A DNA stretch of 64,000 nucleotides from a virus: positions 62,001-126,000 of the IMG/VR virus record IMGVR_UViG_3300042868_007959; one strand, given 5' to 3'. The notes under the pieces are model-generated. The model did not search any database. It worked only from the letters and a program-made list of their open reading frames with translations, and was not told where the DNA came from. This document shows positions 47,050 through 56,210 of this stretch, piece after piece (position 1 is the first letter of the stretch; the number at the start of each line of letters is the position of its first letter). Made by a program: the position numbers and the translations under genes.

Positions 47050-47081
47050 TAAATATATATACTATTTTTTAAAAAGTCAAA
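47050..47081 (-). promoter_or_regulatory. Promoter of the Ro60-like gene
   Basis: Minus-strand TTTG, 20 bases, TATATTTA, 26 bases before the ATG. Confidence 0.65.
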
Positions 47082-47107
47082 TATTTTTTTAAAAAAATTT
47101 AAATTTT

Positions 47108-47734
47108 TTAATTGTCGAACCAAAAAACTATTCTAATATCCTTAGGATCACCTAATTCCAAAAGAGTGTCTACAACTGTCCTAAAAAAATAAGTTCCTAT
47201 CCCTATCTGATCTAATTCATTATCTGTCATATTATAATAATGACTTTCTATAATTTCATCTAAGTATAAAAAATTATGTGAATGTCCATCCATATCCCAT
47301 TGATCACTTAAGTTACAAATTTCTTCAGATACATCATCAGGTAAACCTCTATCCATATCAGCTATCAAATCCATAGAACTATCTCTAACACCTGCTAACG
47401 CACCAAACAAACTATAATTTCTACCATTATACGGTTGATCGGTTCTGGGATCAGATAATTTACCGTATACATGTATTTCTTTTGAGTCATCAGAAAATAA
47501 ATCTACTAAAAATTTATTAAAAACAAATTCTTCTATTTTATTAGAAGGTTGACCACCTTTAAAATATTTTTTTATCATACGATTAGATTCTTCCTTAGTC
47601 AAACCTAAATTATGTTCCATATACTCTTCAGCTTTCTCTAAACTGTAGTCATAGAAAAATTCATTACCGACCTTTTCCCATTTATTAGTTTTAGTATTTC
47701 TTTTTTCTGCAAACATATGTACATCACAACCCAT
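47108..47734 (-). CDS. Hypothetical protein (208 aa), MGCDVH type
   Basis: Starts MGCDVHMFAEKRNTKTNKWE and contains GRNYSLFGALAGVRD and SDQWDMDGHSHNFLYLDE. I recognise this as a widespread phage protein with conserved Asp/His residues but no assigned role; a metal-binding enzyme is possible. Confidence 0.75.
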   Translation of the reverse strand: MGCDVHMFAEKRNTKTNKWEKVGNEFFYDYSLEKAEEYMEHNLGLTKEESNRMIKKYFKGGQPSNKIEEFVFNKFLVDLFSDDSKEIHVYGKLSDPRTDQPYNGRNYSLFGALAGVRDSSMDLIADMDRGLPDDVSEEICNLSDQWDMDGHSHNFLYLDEIIESHYYNMTDNELDQIGIGTYFFRTVVDTLLELGDPKDIRIVFWFDN

Positions 47735-47780
47735 AATATTTTTTTTTACAAATATAATAAAAATTTTATTATAAACAAAT

Positions 47781-48791
47781 TTATTTATATAATTCTTTCA
47801 GATAATCCATATTCTTTTTAAGAACATTTTTACCCATAAATTTTTCAGTAAACTTTTCGTGTCTATTATATAACATAATACCGTTATAATCTGGAGATTC
47901 ACCTGAAAATATATCTATATACCTATATTTAGGATTCGATGTACTTTGTTTAGCGACATACGCTCTTCTTTTAACTTGAACTAAATAAATTTCACCTTCT
48001 TTTTCCATAATAAGATCGATACCATATATCATATCAATAAAATTACCATTACAACCTTCATAGAGTAAAACGTACCCATCTTCTTGTAAAAGTTCTTTAG
48101 TTAAGTTTTCCACATAATCACCTATCTTAGTATTATTTTTAGTGTTGTATGTGAAATCTTCATATTCGTCTAAAGTAAAATATTTTTCCAATAATTTAGT
48201 TAAGGTTTTACCTTTTATAGTTAATAAGAAATTTTTGATTTCAGTACTATTCATTTTAGATAATTTTTCTATTTGACCACCCTTAATGAACAATGTAGTT
48301 AAAAGTTCTGCTAAATCACTATAATTTGTATTTAATTTATTAACATAACTCCAATCACCATTTTGATCTTTAACTAAACAACAATTATTTAATTTCTGTG
48401 TGTAATATGTTCCATCAGATTTTTTTATGATATCTCCAATTATACCAGTCCTATGTAAATATTCTAATGGTTTCTGGTACATACCATTTAAATTTTCACA
48501 TTCGAATGCATCTCTCAAAACTGTATAGATATTATCTTTCATATCTAGTCCATCCTTATCACATACCCAACTACTCAGTTTTTTTATATTGTCACAAACT
48601 AATTTTTCATTACCATAAAATCTTTCACAACAATAGTATTCTATCATTCTATTTTCAATGATAATATCAGCTTCCTTACGTTCCTTGTCCTCAAATTCAA
48701 CACTTGGGTGACTCAATCCATTATCAAATGTTTCTTTATCATCATTTAAAAGGTAATCCATAAAATCTTTGTGGGTACTATTTTCTTCCAT
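47781..48791 (-). CDS. Putative PD-(D/E)xK nuclease-like protein
   Basis: 336 aa. N-terminal two thirds unrecognised. The C-terminal part has GDYVENLTKELLQEDGYVLL (about 225-244), GIDLIMEKEGEIYLVQVKRR (about 265-284), giving D...QVK, a PD-(D/E)xK core with Gln in place of Glu. Restriction-endonuclease-like fold is likely; activity uncertain. Confidence 0.65.
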   Translation of the reverse strand: MEENSTHKDFMDYLLNDDKETFDNGLSHPSVEFEDKERKEADIIIENRMIEYYCCERFYGNEKLVCDNIKKLSSWVCDKDGLDMKDNIYTVLRDAFECENLNGMYQKPLEYLHRTGIIGDIIKKSDGTYYTQKLNNCCLVKDQNGDWSYVNKLNTNYSDLAELLTTLFIKGGQIEKLSKMNSTEIKNFLLTIKGKTLTKLLEKYFTLDEYEDFTYNTKNNTKIGDYVENLTKELLQEDGYVLLYEGCNGNFIDMIYGIDLIMEKEGEIYLVQVKRRAYVAKQSTSNPKYRYIDIFSGESPDYNGIMLYNRHEKFTEKFMGKNVLKKNMDYLKELYK

Positions 48792-48843
48792 ATTATATTT
48801 TTTTATATGTATAATGATATGGAATTTTTAAGTAATTGTCAAA

Positions 48844-49065
48844 TTACTTGATTTCGAAAACAAATGTGATTCCTGCTATGTTAATTTCTATCACATTATT
48901 GTGGATGAAGTTGGTGAGGTTATTATTTGTATTATAAAATAATTCCTCATCTAACTTTTTATGTATTTCCGCATCTAACTTATATTGGATTGTTAATCCT
49001 TCCGTTGGAATTGACTCATTTTCCACACATTCATTTGCTATTTGTAAAACTTTGTCTAAATTCAT
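48844..49065 (-). CDS. Hypothetical protein (73 aa)
   Basis: Starts MNLDKVLQIANECVENESIP; alpha/beta small protein. No family recognised. Confidence 0.6.
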   Translation of the reverse strand: MNLDKVLQIANECVENESIPTEGLTIQYKLDAEIHKKLDEELFYNTNNNLTNFIHNNVIEINIAGITFVFEIK

Positions 49066-49066
49066 A

Positions 49067-49258
49067 TTAAAATATTTTCAAAAACTTTTCCCAAGTTCGT
49101 TTAAAAAACGACTTTTTTATTTTTTTTACTTTACCACCATTAAATTTAATGTGGTTACCTAATCCATTTTTTATTTCTTTGATAAAGTTTTCTTTTTTGA
49201 GTTCTGTCTTTAAGTTGTCCAACCTAATGTCAGATTCCACCTTTTTTAATTCGTTCAT
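49067..49258 (-). CDS. Hypothetical basic protein (63 aa)
   Basis: Starts MNELKKVESDIRLDNLKTEL and is Lys-rich (GGKVKKIKKSFFKR). One base upstream of the previous gene. No family recognised. Confidence 0.55.
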   Translation of the reverse strand: MNELKKVESDIRLDNLKTELKKENFIKEIKNGLGNHIKFNGGKVKKIKKSFFKRTWEKFLKIF

Positions 49259-49270
49259 ATTTAATAATAG

Positions 49271-49672
49271 TTAAAATATTCTAACAAGTGAAGAAAATAA
49301 GGTAGGAAATAATGGTTTTGGTAAATCATTTATATCAAACCAACCCCAATCTTGATTTTCTTCGTTTAAATCGCAATCATATTCTTGATCACAAAACCCA
49401 ATAAAAAAATGATAAGGGTACCCCATTTCCCATTGAGTTTCGAATAATATATATTTAATATTATCAGATTTTATATTAGTCTCTTCGTATAACTCTCTTT
49501 TAACCCCATCTAATTCTGTTTCACCATTTTCTATTTTACCACCAAATAAACTCCAAGTATTAGGAAAACTTCCATTTTTTCTTCTTTGCCCTAATAAAAA
49601 TCTATTTGTTGTGGTACATATTAATAAAACTCCACCATATATTTTTCTTTTCATTATAAACTTTCTTGCCAA
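49271..49672 (-). CDS. Nudix hydrolase
   Basis: 133 aa. Nudix box GGKIENGETELDGVKRELYE followed by ETNI (about 44-67) fits GX5EX7REUXEE. Small phage Nudix enzymes hydrolyse nucleoside diphosphate derivatives such as ADP-ribose, dGTP or RNA caps. ADP-ribose hydrolysis would interact with the NAD+ genes, but substrate is unknown. Met7 may be the start, as residues 1-6 overlap the next gene. Confidence 0.9.
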   Translation of the reverse strand: MARKFIMKRKIYGGVLLICTTTNRFLLGQRRKNGSFPNTWSLFGGKIENGETELDGVKRELYEETNIKSDNIKYILFETQWEMGYPYHFFIGFCDQEYDCDLNEENQDWGWFDINDLPKPLFPTLFSSLVRIF

Positions 49673-51909
49673 TAATAATATTTATCCATTGCGGTTGCAG
49701 GTCTTATTGTACCCCACCCATAAACTTCATTATAGGGTGATCCACCACCACACCTAGGTTTCAAATTTTTAGGTTTAGTAACTCTTTCCTCAAAGTGTAA
49801 ATGAGCACCATGAGATTTACCAGTATTACCCATTAACCCTATCGGATCACCTACTTTTATTTCCTGCCCATTTTTTACATATATCTTAGCTAAATGACCA
49901 TATGCGGAATATATTCCCCCACCATGATTTATAGATACGAAATTACCGTAACCACCACAAACAGATGCGTAATCCACAACACCTGATTTATTACAAACTA
50001 TAACATTTTTACCATAACCATATGGTCCAACAACATCATAACCGTGATGTGGTTTTCCCCACCTATTTGCAGTTGGTAATGAAGTCTTTTTACCTGATGA
50101 GGCACTCGCAACTTTTTTACCTAATACAGGTTTTGGTAGAGTTTTTTTATCAGGTTCAGTTTTTTTATCAGGTTCAGTTTTTTTACTATTACCACTTTTT
50201 ATTTCTCCCGTTTCCATATCGATGAACGAACTTAATTTCTGTAGTATCGGTTTATCTGGCAATCCAACATGTACATGATGGTATGTACCACTATCCCATC
50301 TTGATATTTCCCCAATCGGTGTCCCTAAATCAACTTTTTGTCCTTTAGATATTTTTAAATTCTGTAAATGCGTATAAAATATATCAGGATACCCATTTTC
50401 ACCTGTAACAGTTACTTGTGCACCATAAACTTTACCATCATGATCGTTTTGGTTTCCACCTATTTTACTAACAGTACCCTTTGTTATCGAATAAACAACA
50501 CTTCCAGGTTTTCCAGGTATATCCGTAGCGTTATCCGATTGCCAATTACCTAATTTTCTACTACCATGATTTGCAGGACCATTTTTATCAATTTTTACAC
50601 TTTTACCTATAATATATTTACCACTTCCAACAAATTCATCGTCTTCTGTTTGTGCGTCATAACCTGGTTTACCCTCTCTAACCCATTCTTTACCTTTATG
50701 TTTAAACGCAATTTCAACATAATCGTTTAATGATCCTGTTTTATCTAAACCTGTATTTTTATCACAATCAGATAACATTCTATTAACATAATTTAATCTA
50801 TAACTATCCTGATTAACCCAATTTCTAAATGCGTTACCATCTGCAGTACTTTTTATGTGTTGATTATACAATTTTCGTTCATCCACAGTTAATGTACAAT
50901 TATCATCTTCTATTGAACCCCCTCCATATTTTTCAATATGTTTAGGGTTAAGTGTACCATTATATTTAAGGATTTCTATTACCAGACCACCCGTACCCCA
51001 AGTTTTTAATTCACCAACTTCAGAAGCAATTGACATTGCAGTTATATCATTATTTTTTAATTTTGATACCACATTATTATATCTCCCATTAGTCAAAGTT
51101 TTAACAGTAGCATTTAATCCTGAATTATATGTCTTATAATTTCTTACACCTGGACTAGATCCTGAAGGACATGTTCTACAACCTGTAGGTGTATAACCAA
51201 CACCATTTTTTAAACAATTATAATAACAACCTTCATTTGCCTGATCTCTATATGTTGTAGCAAATGGATTATACGTTGATTCTGATGATTCTCCACTTCT
51301 CCATGCAAAGAAGAACATCATTTTTTCACATGTGACTTTTGTTCCAATAGATTTTAATATATCTTGATAAAATTTAATATCCATAGATGGTGGTAAAATA
51401 ACTTTTCGTCTATTACCTTTATTATTTTTACCAAAATTACACGCCTCTAATGTTTTAAACACTTCTTCTTCTGAATCATCTATTACCGCCACATCACTGT
51501 TATCCTCAACTTCTGCTACGTCACTATTTTCATTATCTACTACTGCGATATCACCACTAACAAAATCACTGTCAATACCACTATCGAATCCAAAAACATT
51601 AGGTAATACTTTATCCCTAGGGTTAATTTTAAAATCTACATAATCCTCTATGATTTTTTCTATCTGTTTCCTTTCCTCAGATGAATATTTAGTGGAATCT
51701 AAATAAACTACCCCATGTTCAATTTTATCGACATAAACATCTTTTGTGATTTTATTCATTGCGAAATAACCTGTTAAATGGGTTAGAGTGTCTAAAATAT
51801 CATGACTAACATCTTTTTCATCTTCAGGATTATTAAATATAAAAAATTGTTCATTTAATAATTTAACTAATTTACTATATTGACTTTCTGTGACTAAAAT
51901 TCTTTTCAT
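49654..51909 (-). CDS. Double M23 peptidase with lysozyme-like domain and leader peptide
   Basis: 751 aa. N-terminal leader MKRILVTESQYSKLVKLLNE. Residues about 195-330 (STYNPFATTYRDQ, YNSGLNATVKTLTNGRY) resemble a phage glycosidase domain. Two LytM/M23 domains follow: one near 450-550 (THLQNL, HHVHVG; degenerate) and one near 635-735 (HHGYDVV, GHLAKIYV, GAHLHFEE; intact zinc site). A Lys/Pro-rich linker KKTEPDKKTEPDKKT joins them. Likely virion-associated peptidoglycan hydrolase used on entry. Confidence 0.88.
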   Translation of the reverse strand: MKRILVTESQYSKLVKLLNEQFFIFNNPEDEKDVSHDILDTLTHLTGYFAMNKITKDVYVDKIEHGVVYLDSTKYSSEERKQIEKIIEDYVDFKINPRDKVLPNVFGFDSGIDSDFVSGDIAVVDNENSDVAEVEDNSDVAVIDDSEEEVFKTLEACNFGKNNKGNRRKVILPPSMDIKFYQDILKSIGTKVTCEKMMFFFAWRSGESSESTYNPFATTYRDQANEGCYYNCLKNGVGYTPTGCRTCPSGSSPGVRNYKTYNSGLNATVKTLTNGRYNNVVSKLKNNDITAMSIASEVGELKTWGTGGLVIEILKYNGTLNPKHIEKYGGGSIEDDNCTLTVDERKLYNQHIKSTADGNAFRNWVNQDSYRLNYVNRMLSDCDKNTGLDKTGSLNDYVEIAFKHKGKEWVREGKPGYDAQTEDDEFVGSGKYIIGKSVKIDKNGPANHGSRKLGNWQSDNATDIPGKPGSVVYSITKGTVSKIGGNQNDHDGKVYGAQVTVTGENGYPDIFYTHLQNLKISKGQKVDLGTPIGEISRWDSGTYHHVHVGLPDKPILQKLSSFIDMETGEIKSGNSKKTEPDKKTEPDKKTLPKPVLGKKVASASSGKKTSLPTANRWGKPHHGYDVVGPYGYGKNVIVCNKSGVVDYASVCGGYGNFVSINHGGGIYSAYGHLAKIYVKNGQEIKVGDPIGLMGNTGKSHGAHLHFEERVTKPKNLKPRCGGGSPYNEVYGWGTIRPATAMDKYYYWQESL

Positions 51910-52817
51910 ATTACTGTTATTAATCTTAATAATTTTCTTTTAAATGATTCACCTAAAATATTAAATTTTCTTTCTAAATCAATTAAGAATCTATCGGTTG
52001 ATTTTATCTTTGGTAAATTACCTTCTGTATAATAGAAACACATTATTATTTTGTAAAGTTCACTTTTTCTATCATCTGTGAGATTAGTTATCTCTTTTAA
52101 ATATTCATCTGATTTAAAATTTATCATAGTTTCTGCAAATATATACATTGGTAACCCCTTTAAGATGTCAATAAAATCATTGTAGTCTTTAGGTTCCGCT
52201 TTTGATATCATACTTCCAGCTTGTTGTATAAATGCATTTATTTCAAATGATTGCGAAATATATAACATATATGCGATCCTATCAACTGCGTCCCCATTAA
52301 TATCTCCATTTTTGTAGACTTCTTCACACCCTTTAATTTCTTTTGGTGTTTCTAAATTCCTATTTACCCATTCATATACATGCATAAACTCATGTGATAA
52401 AAAAGATGAAAAATAATAATGTAGTGTACCATAATCAATCTCATCTCTATTTTTAGGTAATTTCATTATAACGTCAAATTCAACATCTAAAATATTATAC
52501 GTATCATCATCATTTTCTATTATTTGAGTATAGAAAGGATTATACCCCATACTAACATCTGCAAAATCGTCATCTATATCATCAATAATCACTGTCATTA
52601 TTATACTATCAATTGGTACATCTTTATAAAAATCTTTCCCCTTAAGTTTTAATGATAATTTTTTTAATGTGTAGACATCCTCTTCCACATCTTGTTTCAT
52701 AATAGTGGGTAGTAATTCGTCAGTTACATAATCCGCCCAATTTTCAACAGTTTTAGAATAACCTCTATTTTCTTTGAGTATTTTTTTATATTGACTTCTA
52801 TTTACAATTACCTTCAT
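51906..52817 (-). CDS. Putative zinc metalloprotease with leader peptide
   Basis: 303 aa. Leader MKVIVNRSQYKKILKEN matches the shared N-terminal pattern. FLSHEFMHVYEWVNR near residue 145 is an HExxH zinc-protease motif; a downstream Glu ligand is likely but I cannot pick it. ATGA overlap with the M23 gene. Could mature virion proteins or act after injection. Confidence 0.7.
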   Translation of the reverse strand: MKVIVNRSQYKKILKENRGYSKTVENWADYVTDELLPTIMKQDVEEDVYTLKKLSLKLKGKDFYKDVPIDSIIMTVIIDDIDDDFADVSMGYNPFYTQIIENDDDTYNILDVEFDVIMKLPKNRDEIDYGTLHYYFSSFLSHEFMHVYEWVNRNLETPKEIKGCEEVYKNGDINGDAVDRIAYMLYISQSFEINAFIQQAGSMISKAEPKDYNDFIDILKGLPMYIFAETMINFKSDEYLKEITNLTDDRKSELYKIIMCFYYTEGNLPKIKSTDRFLIDLERKFNILGESFKRKLLRLITVI

Positions 52818-52871
52818 ATTTAGTATACTTTATAAATAAATATCAATTTTTTTAATAAAAAAGTAAGCATT

Positions 52872-53192
52872 ATGGAATTATTATTATTAATTTTAGTTAG
52901 TTACGGGATTTCTAACATCATTGTATACGGTACAATATTCGAAAGTTTAAGAGAGACTGCCGAAGTATATAACCCTAGTTTTTTTGGTAAACTCTTAGGT
53001 TGTATGATGTGTACCCCTTGGTGGGTTGGATTTTTCTTATCTTTAGGTTCACAATTAAGTGGATTCACCCAATTTTCACCGTTCTACCATTATGGTTTAG
53101 AATTTGCACCTGTATCGATTTTCTTAGATGCCTGTTTAATATCAGGAACTTCTTGGTTAATCCATACAGTACAAGAAAAATTAGAGGTATAA
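52872..53192 (+). CDS. Membrane protein (106 aa), DUF1360-like
   Basis: Hydrophobic N-terminus, then GKLLGCMMCTPWWVGFFLSL (about 38-57) with the CxxC/WW pattern of small phage and bacterial membrane proteins of the DUF1360 kind, and another membrane helix near 80-97. Function unknown. Plus-strand gene ending at a bidirectional terminator. Confidence 0.75.
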   Translation: MELLLLILVSYGISNIIVYGTIFESLRETAEVYNPSFFGKLLGCMMCTPWWVGFFLSLGSQLSGFTQFSPFYHYGLEFAPVSIFLDACLISGTSWLIHTVQEKLEV

Positions 53193-53197
53193 AAAAA

Positions 53198-53216
53198 GAG
53201 GGTTTTAAACCCTCTT
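53198..53216. terminator. Bidirectional terminator
   Basis: AGAGGGTTT/AAACCCTCT inverted repeat with A run on the left and T run on the right, serving the plus gene ending at 53192 and the minus gene ending at 53221. Confidence 0.85.
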
Positions 53217-53220
53217 TTTT

Positions 53221-53667
53221 TTATTCTTCAATTAAGACATTTTCTTTTGTAGGTGGTAGTTCAACACCATTATGTATTTTTGGTGTATTACTAATATCTT
53301 TTAAAGTTGGTTCATCAACTGTTTCCATAACAAACCTTAGTTTTTCTAATTCGTGTAAGGGTTTTTCACTAAATAAAAATTTAAGTTCTTCTATCTTAGC
53401 CTTTAGTAATGTCAATTTATTTTCTTTTTCAATATTGAAATCTATTACAAATTGTACATGTTCTATAACTCTATCAATAGTCCCACTATTTTCTTGTGAG
53501 AAAACCATAAAATAATTTTTATTATTGTTACTTGGTTTATAAGAAACAGTATCGGACTCAAACATATCCCATCCATCTAATAAAACGACATCTACAACAG
53601 GTAGATCTTTTACAAATCTAATACCTGTCACATAAGGTCTCATCTCATTTAATTTTTCGTGAAACAT
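53221..53667 (-). CDS. Hypothetical protein (148 aa)
   Basis: Helical C-terminal half (KLTLLKAKIEELKFLFSEKP). N-terminal VKDLPVVDVVLLDGWDMFES. I recognise it only as a phage hypothetical. Function unknown. Confidence 0.7.
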   Translation of the reverse strand: MFHEKLNEMRPYVTGIRFVKDLPVVDVVLLDGWDMFESDTVSYKPSNNNKNYFMVFSQENSGTIDRVIEHVQFVIDFNIEKENKLTLLKAKIEELKFLFSEKPLHELEKLRFVMETVDEPTLKDISNTPKIHNGVELPPTKENVLIEE

Positions 53668-53862
53668 TTATAAGTTTATTAATACTGTTATTATTGTCGT
53701 AATAAAATAAGAAATAGATATACCTAAAACTAAAAGGGGTAACTTTTCCATTATAAACCTTTCTTCGGTTCTTACATTACGCATCAAAAAGAATGTATTT
53801 CTTACTATATTTAATGTAGATAGTACGAATAAAAATAAATATATGTTATTAAGTATATCCAT
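53668..53862 (-). CDS. Small membrane protein (64 aa)
   Basis: Two membrane helices (about 5-22 and 43-63). Directly adjacent to its downstream neighbour with no gap. Confidence 0.65.
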   Translation of the reverse strand: MDILNNIYLFLFVLSTLNIVRNTFFLMRNVRTEERFIMEKLPLLVLGISISYFITTIITVLINL

Positions 53863-53868
53863 ATCTAA

Positions 53869-54051
53869 TTAATCGTTAGCTTCAGTTTTTTTACTGGATA
53901 CATCAACTCTGATGTCTTGACAAAGATTTTTAATGTCTTGACAAGTTTTTCTTACTCTAGTTCCTGCCGCCTTATTTTTTTTGTCATAAAATTTAGTTAC
54001 GTCCTCATTAAGTTCAGAAACTAATTTAGTTAATTGTTCATACAATTCCAT
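53869..54051 (-). CDS. Histone-H1/HU-like small basic helical protein (60 aa)
   Basis: Starts MELYEQLTKLVSELNEDVTK and contains FYDKKNKAAGTRVRKTCQDIKNLCQDIR, listed here in pieces; the KKNKAAGTRVRK block matches small histone H1-like proteins of Bacteroidetes (Hc1 type). It could bind DNA. Fairly confident of the resemblance, less of the role. Confidence 0.65.
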   Translation of the reverse strand: MELYEQLTKLVSELNEDVTKFYDKKNKAAGTRVRKTCQDIKNLCQDIRVDVSSKKTEAND

Positions 54052-54062
54052 TTTAATTTATT

Positions 54063-54305
54063 TTAAACATTGTTATTATTTTCAGTTTTATCATCCAAAT
54101 TAGCCAAAGTACCTAAATAATCACTTAACATCTGTATTTTATTATTTGTTACTGTGATAAATGATAATACAGAATCAAACTCGTTCTTTTTTGAAAGAAA
54201 ATTTTCTTCTTTATTAAGAATTCTATTTAATTCTAGTTCGTAAGTGTCTCTTTGGGATACTAAGTCAGATAAAACTATTTCCAAAAATTTTATTTTTGTA
54301 TTCAT
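54063..54305 (-). CDS. Coiled-coil protein (80 aa)
   Basis: Starts MNTKIKFLEIVLSDLVSQRD; helical throughout. No family recognised. Confidence 0.6.
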   Translation of the reverse strand: MNTKIKFLEIVLSDLVSQRDTYELELNRILNKEENFLSKKNEFDSVLSFITVTNNKIQMLSDYLGTLANLDDKTENNNNV

Positions 54306-54345
54306 ATATATACCAATATAGTTAAAAGAAGATTAAAAATCAATA

Positions 54346-54813
54346 CTAAATCACATTTTTTAATTTTTTATTCAAACTTTTTTCAAATAATTTATACAAT
54401 TCAATCATTATATCCATATCAGATCTTGATTTTAGTCTATAATAGTTAAAAGATAAGTTAGGTAAGTTATCTATCTTTTCTAGATTTTTATCTTTGTCTT
54501 TATAAAATAATTCATCGTAAAAGAAAAAAAAGTAATTTTTTAAATCATCAGTATCATTAAAAACTATTTTTTCTTTTTTAAAATTATCCATTACTTTTTT
54601 GAAACACCAGTTGTAATGTTCTATCTTTTGGGTATCGTTACCGATATATTCGTCACCCATATATGTGTCGGAAATTAATTTATTTAATGTTTTAATGACA
54701 TCATAATATAAATTACATTTTTCATATTTAACATCATTCGCCTTATACAATAGATTCATTTGTTCGTATGTTAACGGATCTATCATATAACTCATAAATT
54801 CAGAACTATTCAT
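54346..54813 (-). CDS. Hypothetical protein (155 aa)
   Basis: Starts MNSSEFMSYMIDPLTYEQMN; contains KIEHYNWCFKKVMDNFKKE and DLKNYFFFFYDELFY. No family recognised. The 90 bases upstream hold no gene. Confidence 0.65.
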   Translation of the reverse strand: MNSSEFMSYMIDPLTYEQMNLLYKANDVKYEKCNLYYDVIKTLNKLISDTYMGDEYIGNDTQKIEHYNWCFKKVMDNFKKEKIVFNDTDDLKNYFFFFYDELFYKDKDKNLEKIDNLPNLSFNYYRLKSRSDMDIMIELYKLFEKSLNKKLKNVI

Positions 54814-54902
54814 AAGATAAATATAATATAATTTATAGAATTATAAAGATAATAACATATCAATTAATTATTGTTGGGGAAACGTATCTTTTTTTTATTT
54901 TG

Positions 54903-55655
54903 TTATTTATTTTGAACCCATTTCATATATTCTTCTATTACCCACATATCTTCTAAAACAGTGTCTTGTATACTATTGAACAGTTGAGAGAAGTGTTTAT
55001 TTAAACTTTCGTTGGATAAATTTTTAAACGTAGGAATGTTCATATATCCACTATCTATTATTTCTTCATATTCACCTCTTTTCAATATTTGTTTGGCATT
55101 AAATTCAGCTAAATCATCATCATGTGTAATAAAATCCCAACCTATACCTTTTCCTGTATCATTAAAAACACCACAATAAAAAATTACATGTGGTAAAGTA
55201 TTCGATTCAAAATACCCTATTATTGAGTAGGATTCTTCCGCAAGTGACTCACTTAAATCCATCATTAACCCTACTTTAAATTCTCCATCACCAACTTTAA
55301 ATAATATTTTACCATTAAAATTATCATTAAAATATTTTAATAATAATGCTGATAACATATCTTTATCGTTAATGTCTAAAGTACCGTATTCAATATTTGA
55401 TACGTCATCTTTAAATAATATATCTTTATATTTTATAAAAAATTTATATAGTGAGTATATCTTATCTAAATCATTTACTCCTGTCATTTCAGAAACTTTA
55501 ATCATCTTTTCGCCATCACTTAAATCAAATTCCTTTGTAGAATATGTACTCTTATCATCATCTACAATATTAAAAGTTTTAAGGATTGCCTTTTCTTGTT
55601 TAGAAATATCTAAATTGTCTATAACGGATTCAGTAATTAATTTTTTAAACTTCAT
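54903..55655 (-). CDS. Hypothetical protein with KLITES leader (250 aa)
   Basis: Starts MKFKKLITESVIDNLDISKQ, the shared leader type; acidic soluble body (DDDKSTYSTKEFDLSDGEK). Probably a virion-associated phage protein by leader and position. Function unknown. Confidence 0.65.
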   Translation of the reverse strand: MKFKKLITESVIDNLDISKQEKAILKTFNIVDDDKSTYSTKEFDLSDGEKMIKVSEMTGVNDLDKIYSLYKFFIKYKDILFKDDVSNIEYGTLDINDKDMLSALLLKYFNDNFNGKILFKVGDGEFKVGLMMDLSESLAEESYSIIGYFESNTLPHVIFYCGVFNDTGKGIGWDFITHDDDLAEFNAKQILKRGEYEEIIDSGYMNIPTFKNLSNESLNKHFSQLFNSIQDTVLEDMWVIEEYMKWVQNK

Positions 55656-55760
55656 ATTAATAAATATTACTTAAATTAAAAAACCGTCAGACAATAAAGG
55701 TTGATTTAAAAAAGTCATTAAAAATTTGGTGGATTCAATTTAAATTAGTAATTTAGTTCT

Positions 55761-56177
55761 ATGAAAACTATCCTTTTAACCCTATCGTTATTTTTTGTGA
55801 ATTTAGTTAGTTCACAAGTTATTAAAATTCAAGTGTCTGAGGTTATGGATACCTATGGTTACGACACAAGTGTGACAAATTTTTTAAAAGACACAACCCT
55901 TATCTTTGAGACAAGAAAAGTTAATGGTGTTTATAATATCGATTTAACACATAAAACTTTTATCCACATAAAAGATAATGTAGTTGAGAGTGAGGGTGAG
56001 ATATCCTTTGAATGTAAAAATGGGGTTATATCGGTTAATTTTTTATTTGATGGATATAATATTTGGATGGTTATTAATACCGATATATATAATGAACAAG
56101 TAACTTGGTTCTCAGTATCCAATAATTTTATTGACTTAACTAAATTTACAGGATTTATAATTGTGAAAGGTTCTTAA
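55761..56177 (+). CDS. Exported protein (138 aa)
   Basis: Signal peptide MKTILLTLSLFFVNLVSSQ, then a small beta-rich domain (KVNGVYNIDLTHKTFIHI). Sec-type export to the periplasm or surface is likely. A possible promoter (TTTG, 20 bases, TAATTTAG) lies immediately upstream. Ends at a bidirectional terminator. Confidence 0.7.
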   Translation: MKTILLTLSLFFVNLVSSQVIKIQVSEVMDTYGYDTSVTNFLKDTTLIFETRKVNGVYNIDLTHKTFIHIKDNVVESEGEISFECKNGVISVNFLFDGYNIWMVINTDIYNEQVTWFSVSNNFIDLTKFTGFIIVKGS

Positions 56178-56184
56178 AATAAAA

Positions 56185-56204
56185 AACCCATCTTTTGATG
56201 GGTT
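56185..56204. terminator. Bidirectional terminator
   Basis: AACCCATC/GATGGGTT inverted repeat with A run left and T run right, between convergent genes ending at 56177 and 56211. Confidence 0.85.
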
Positions 56205-56210
56205 TTTTTA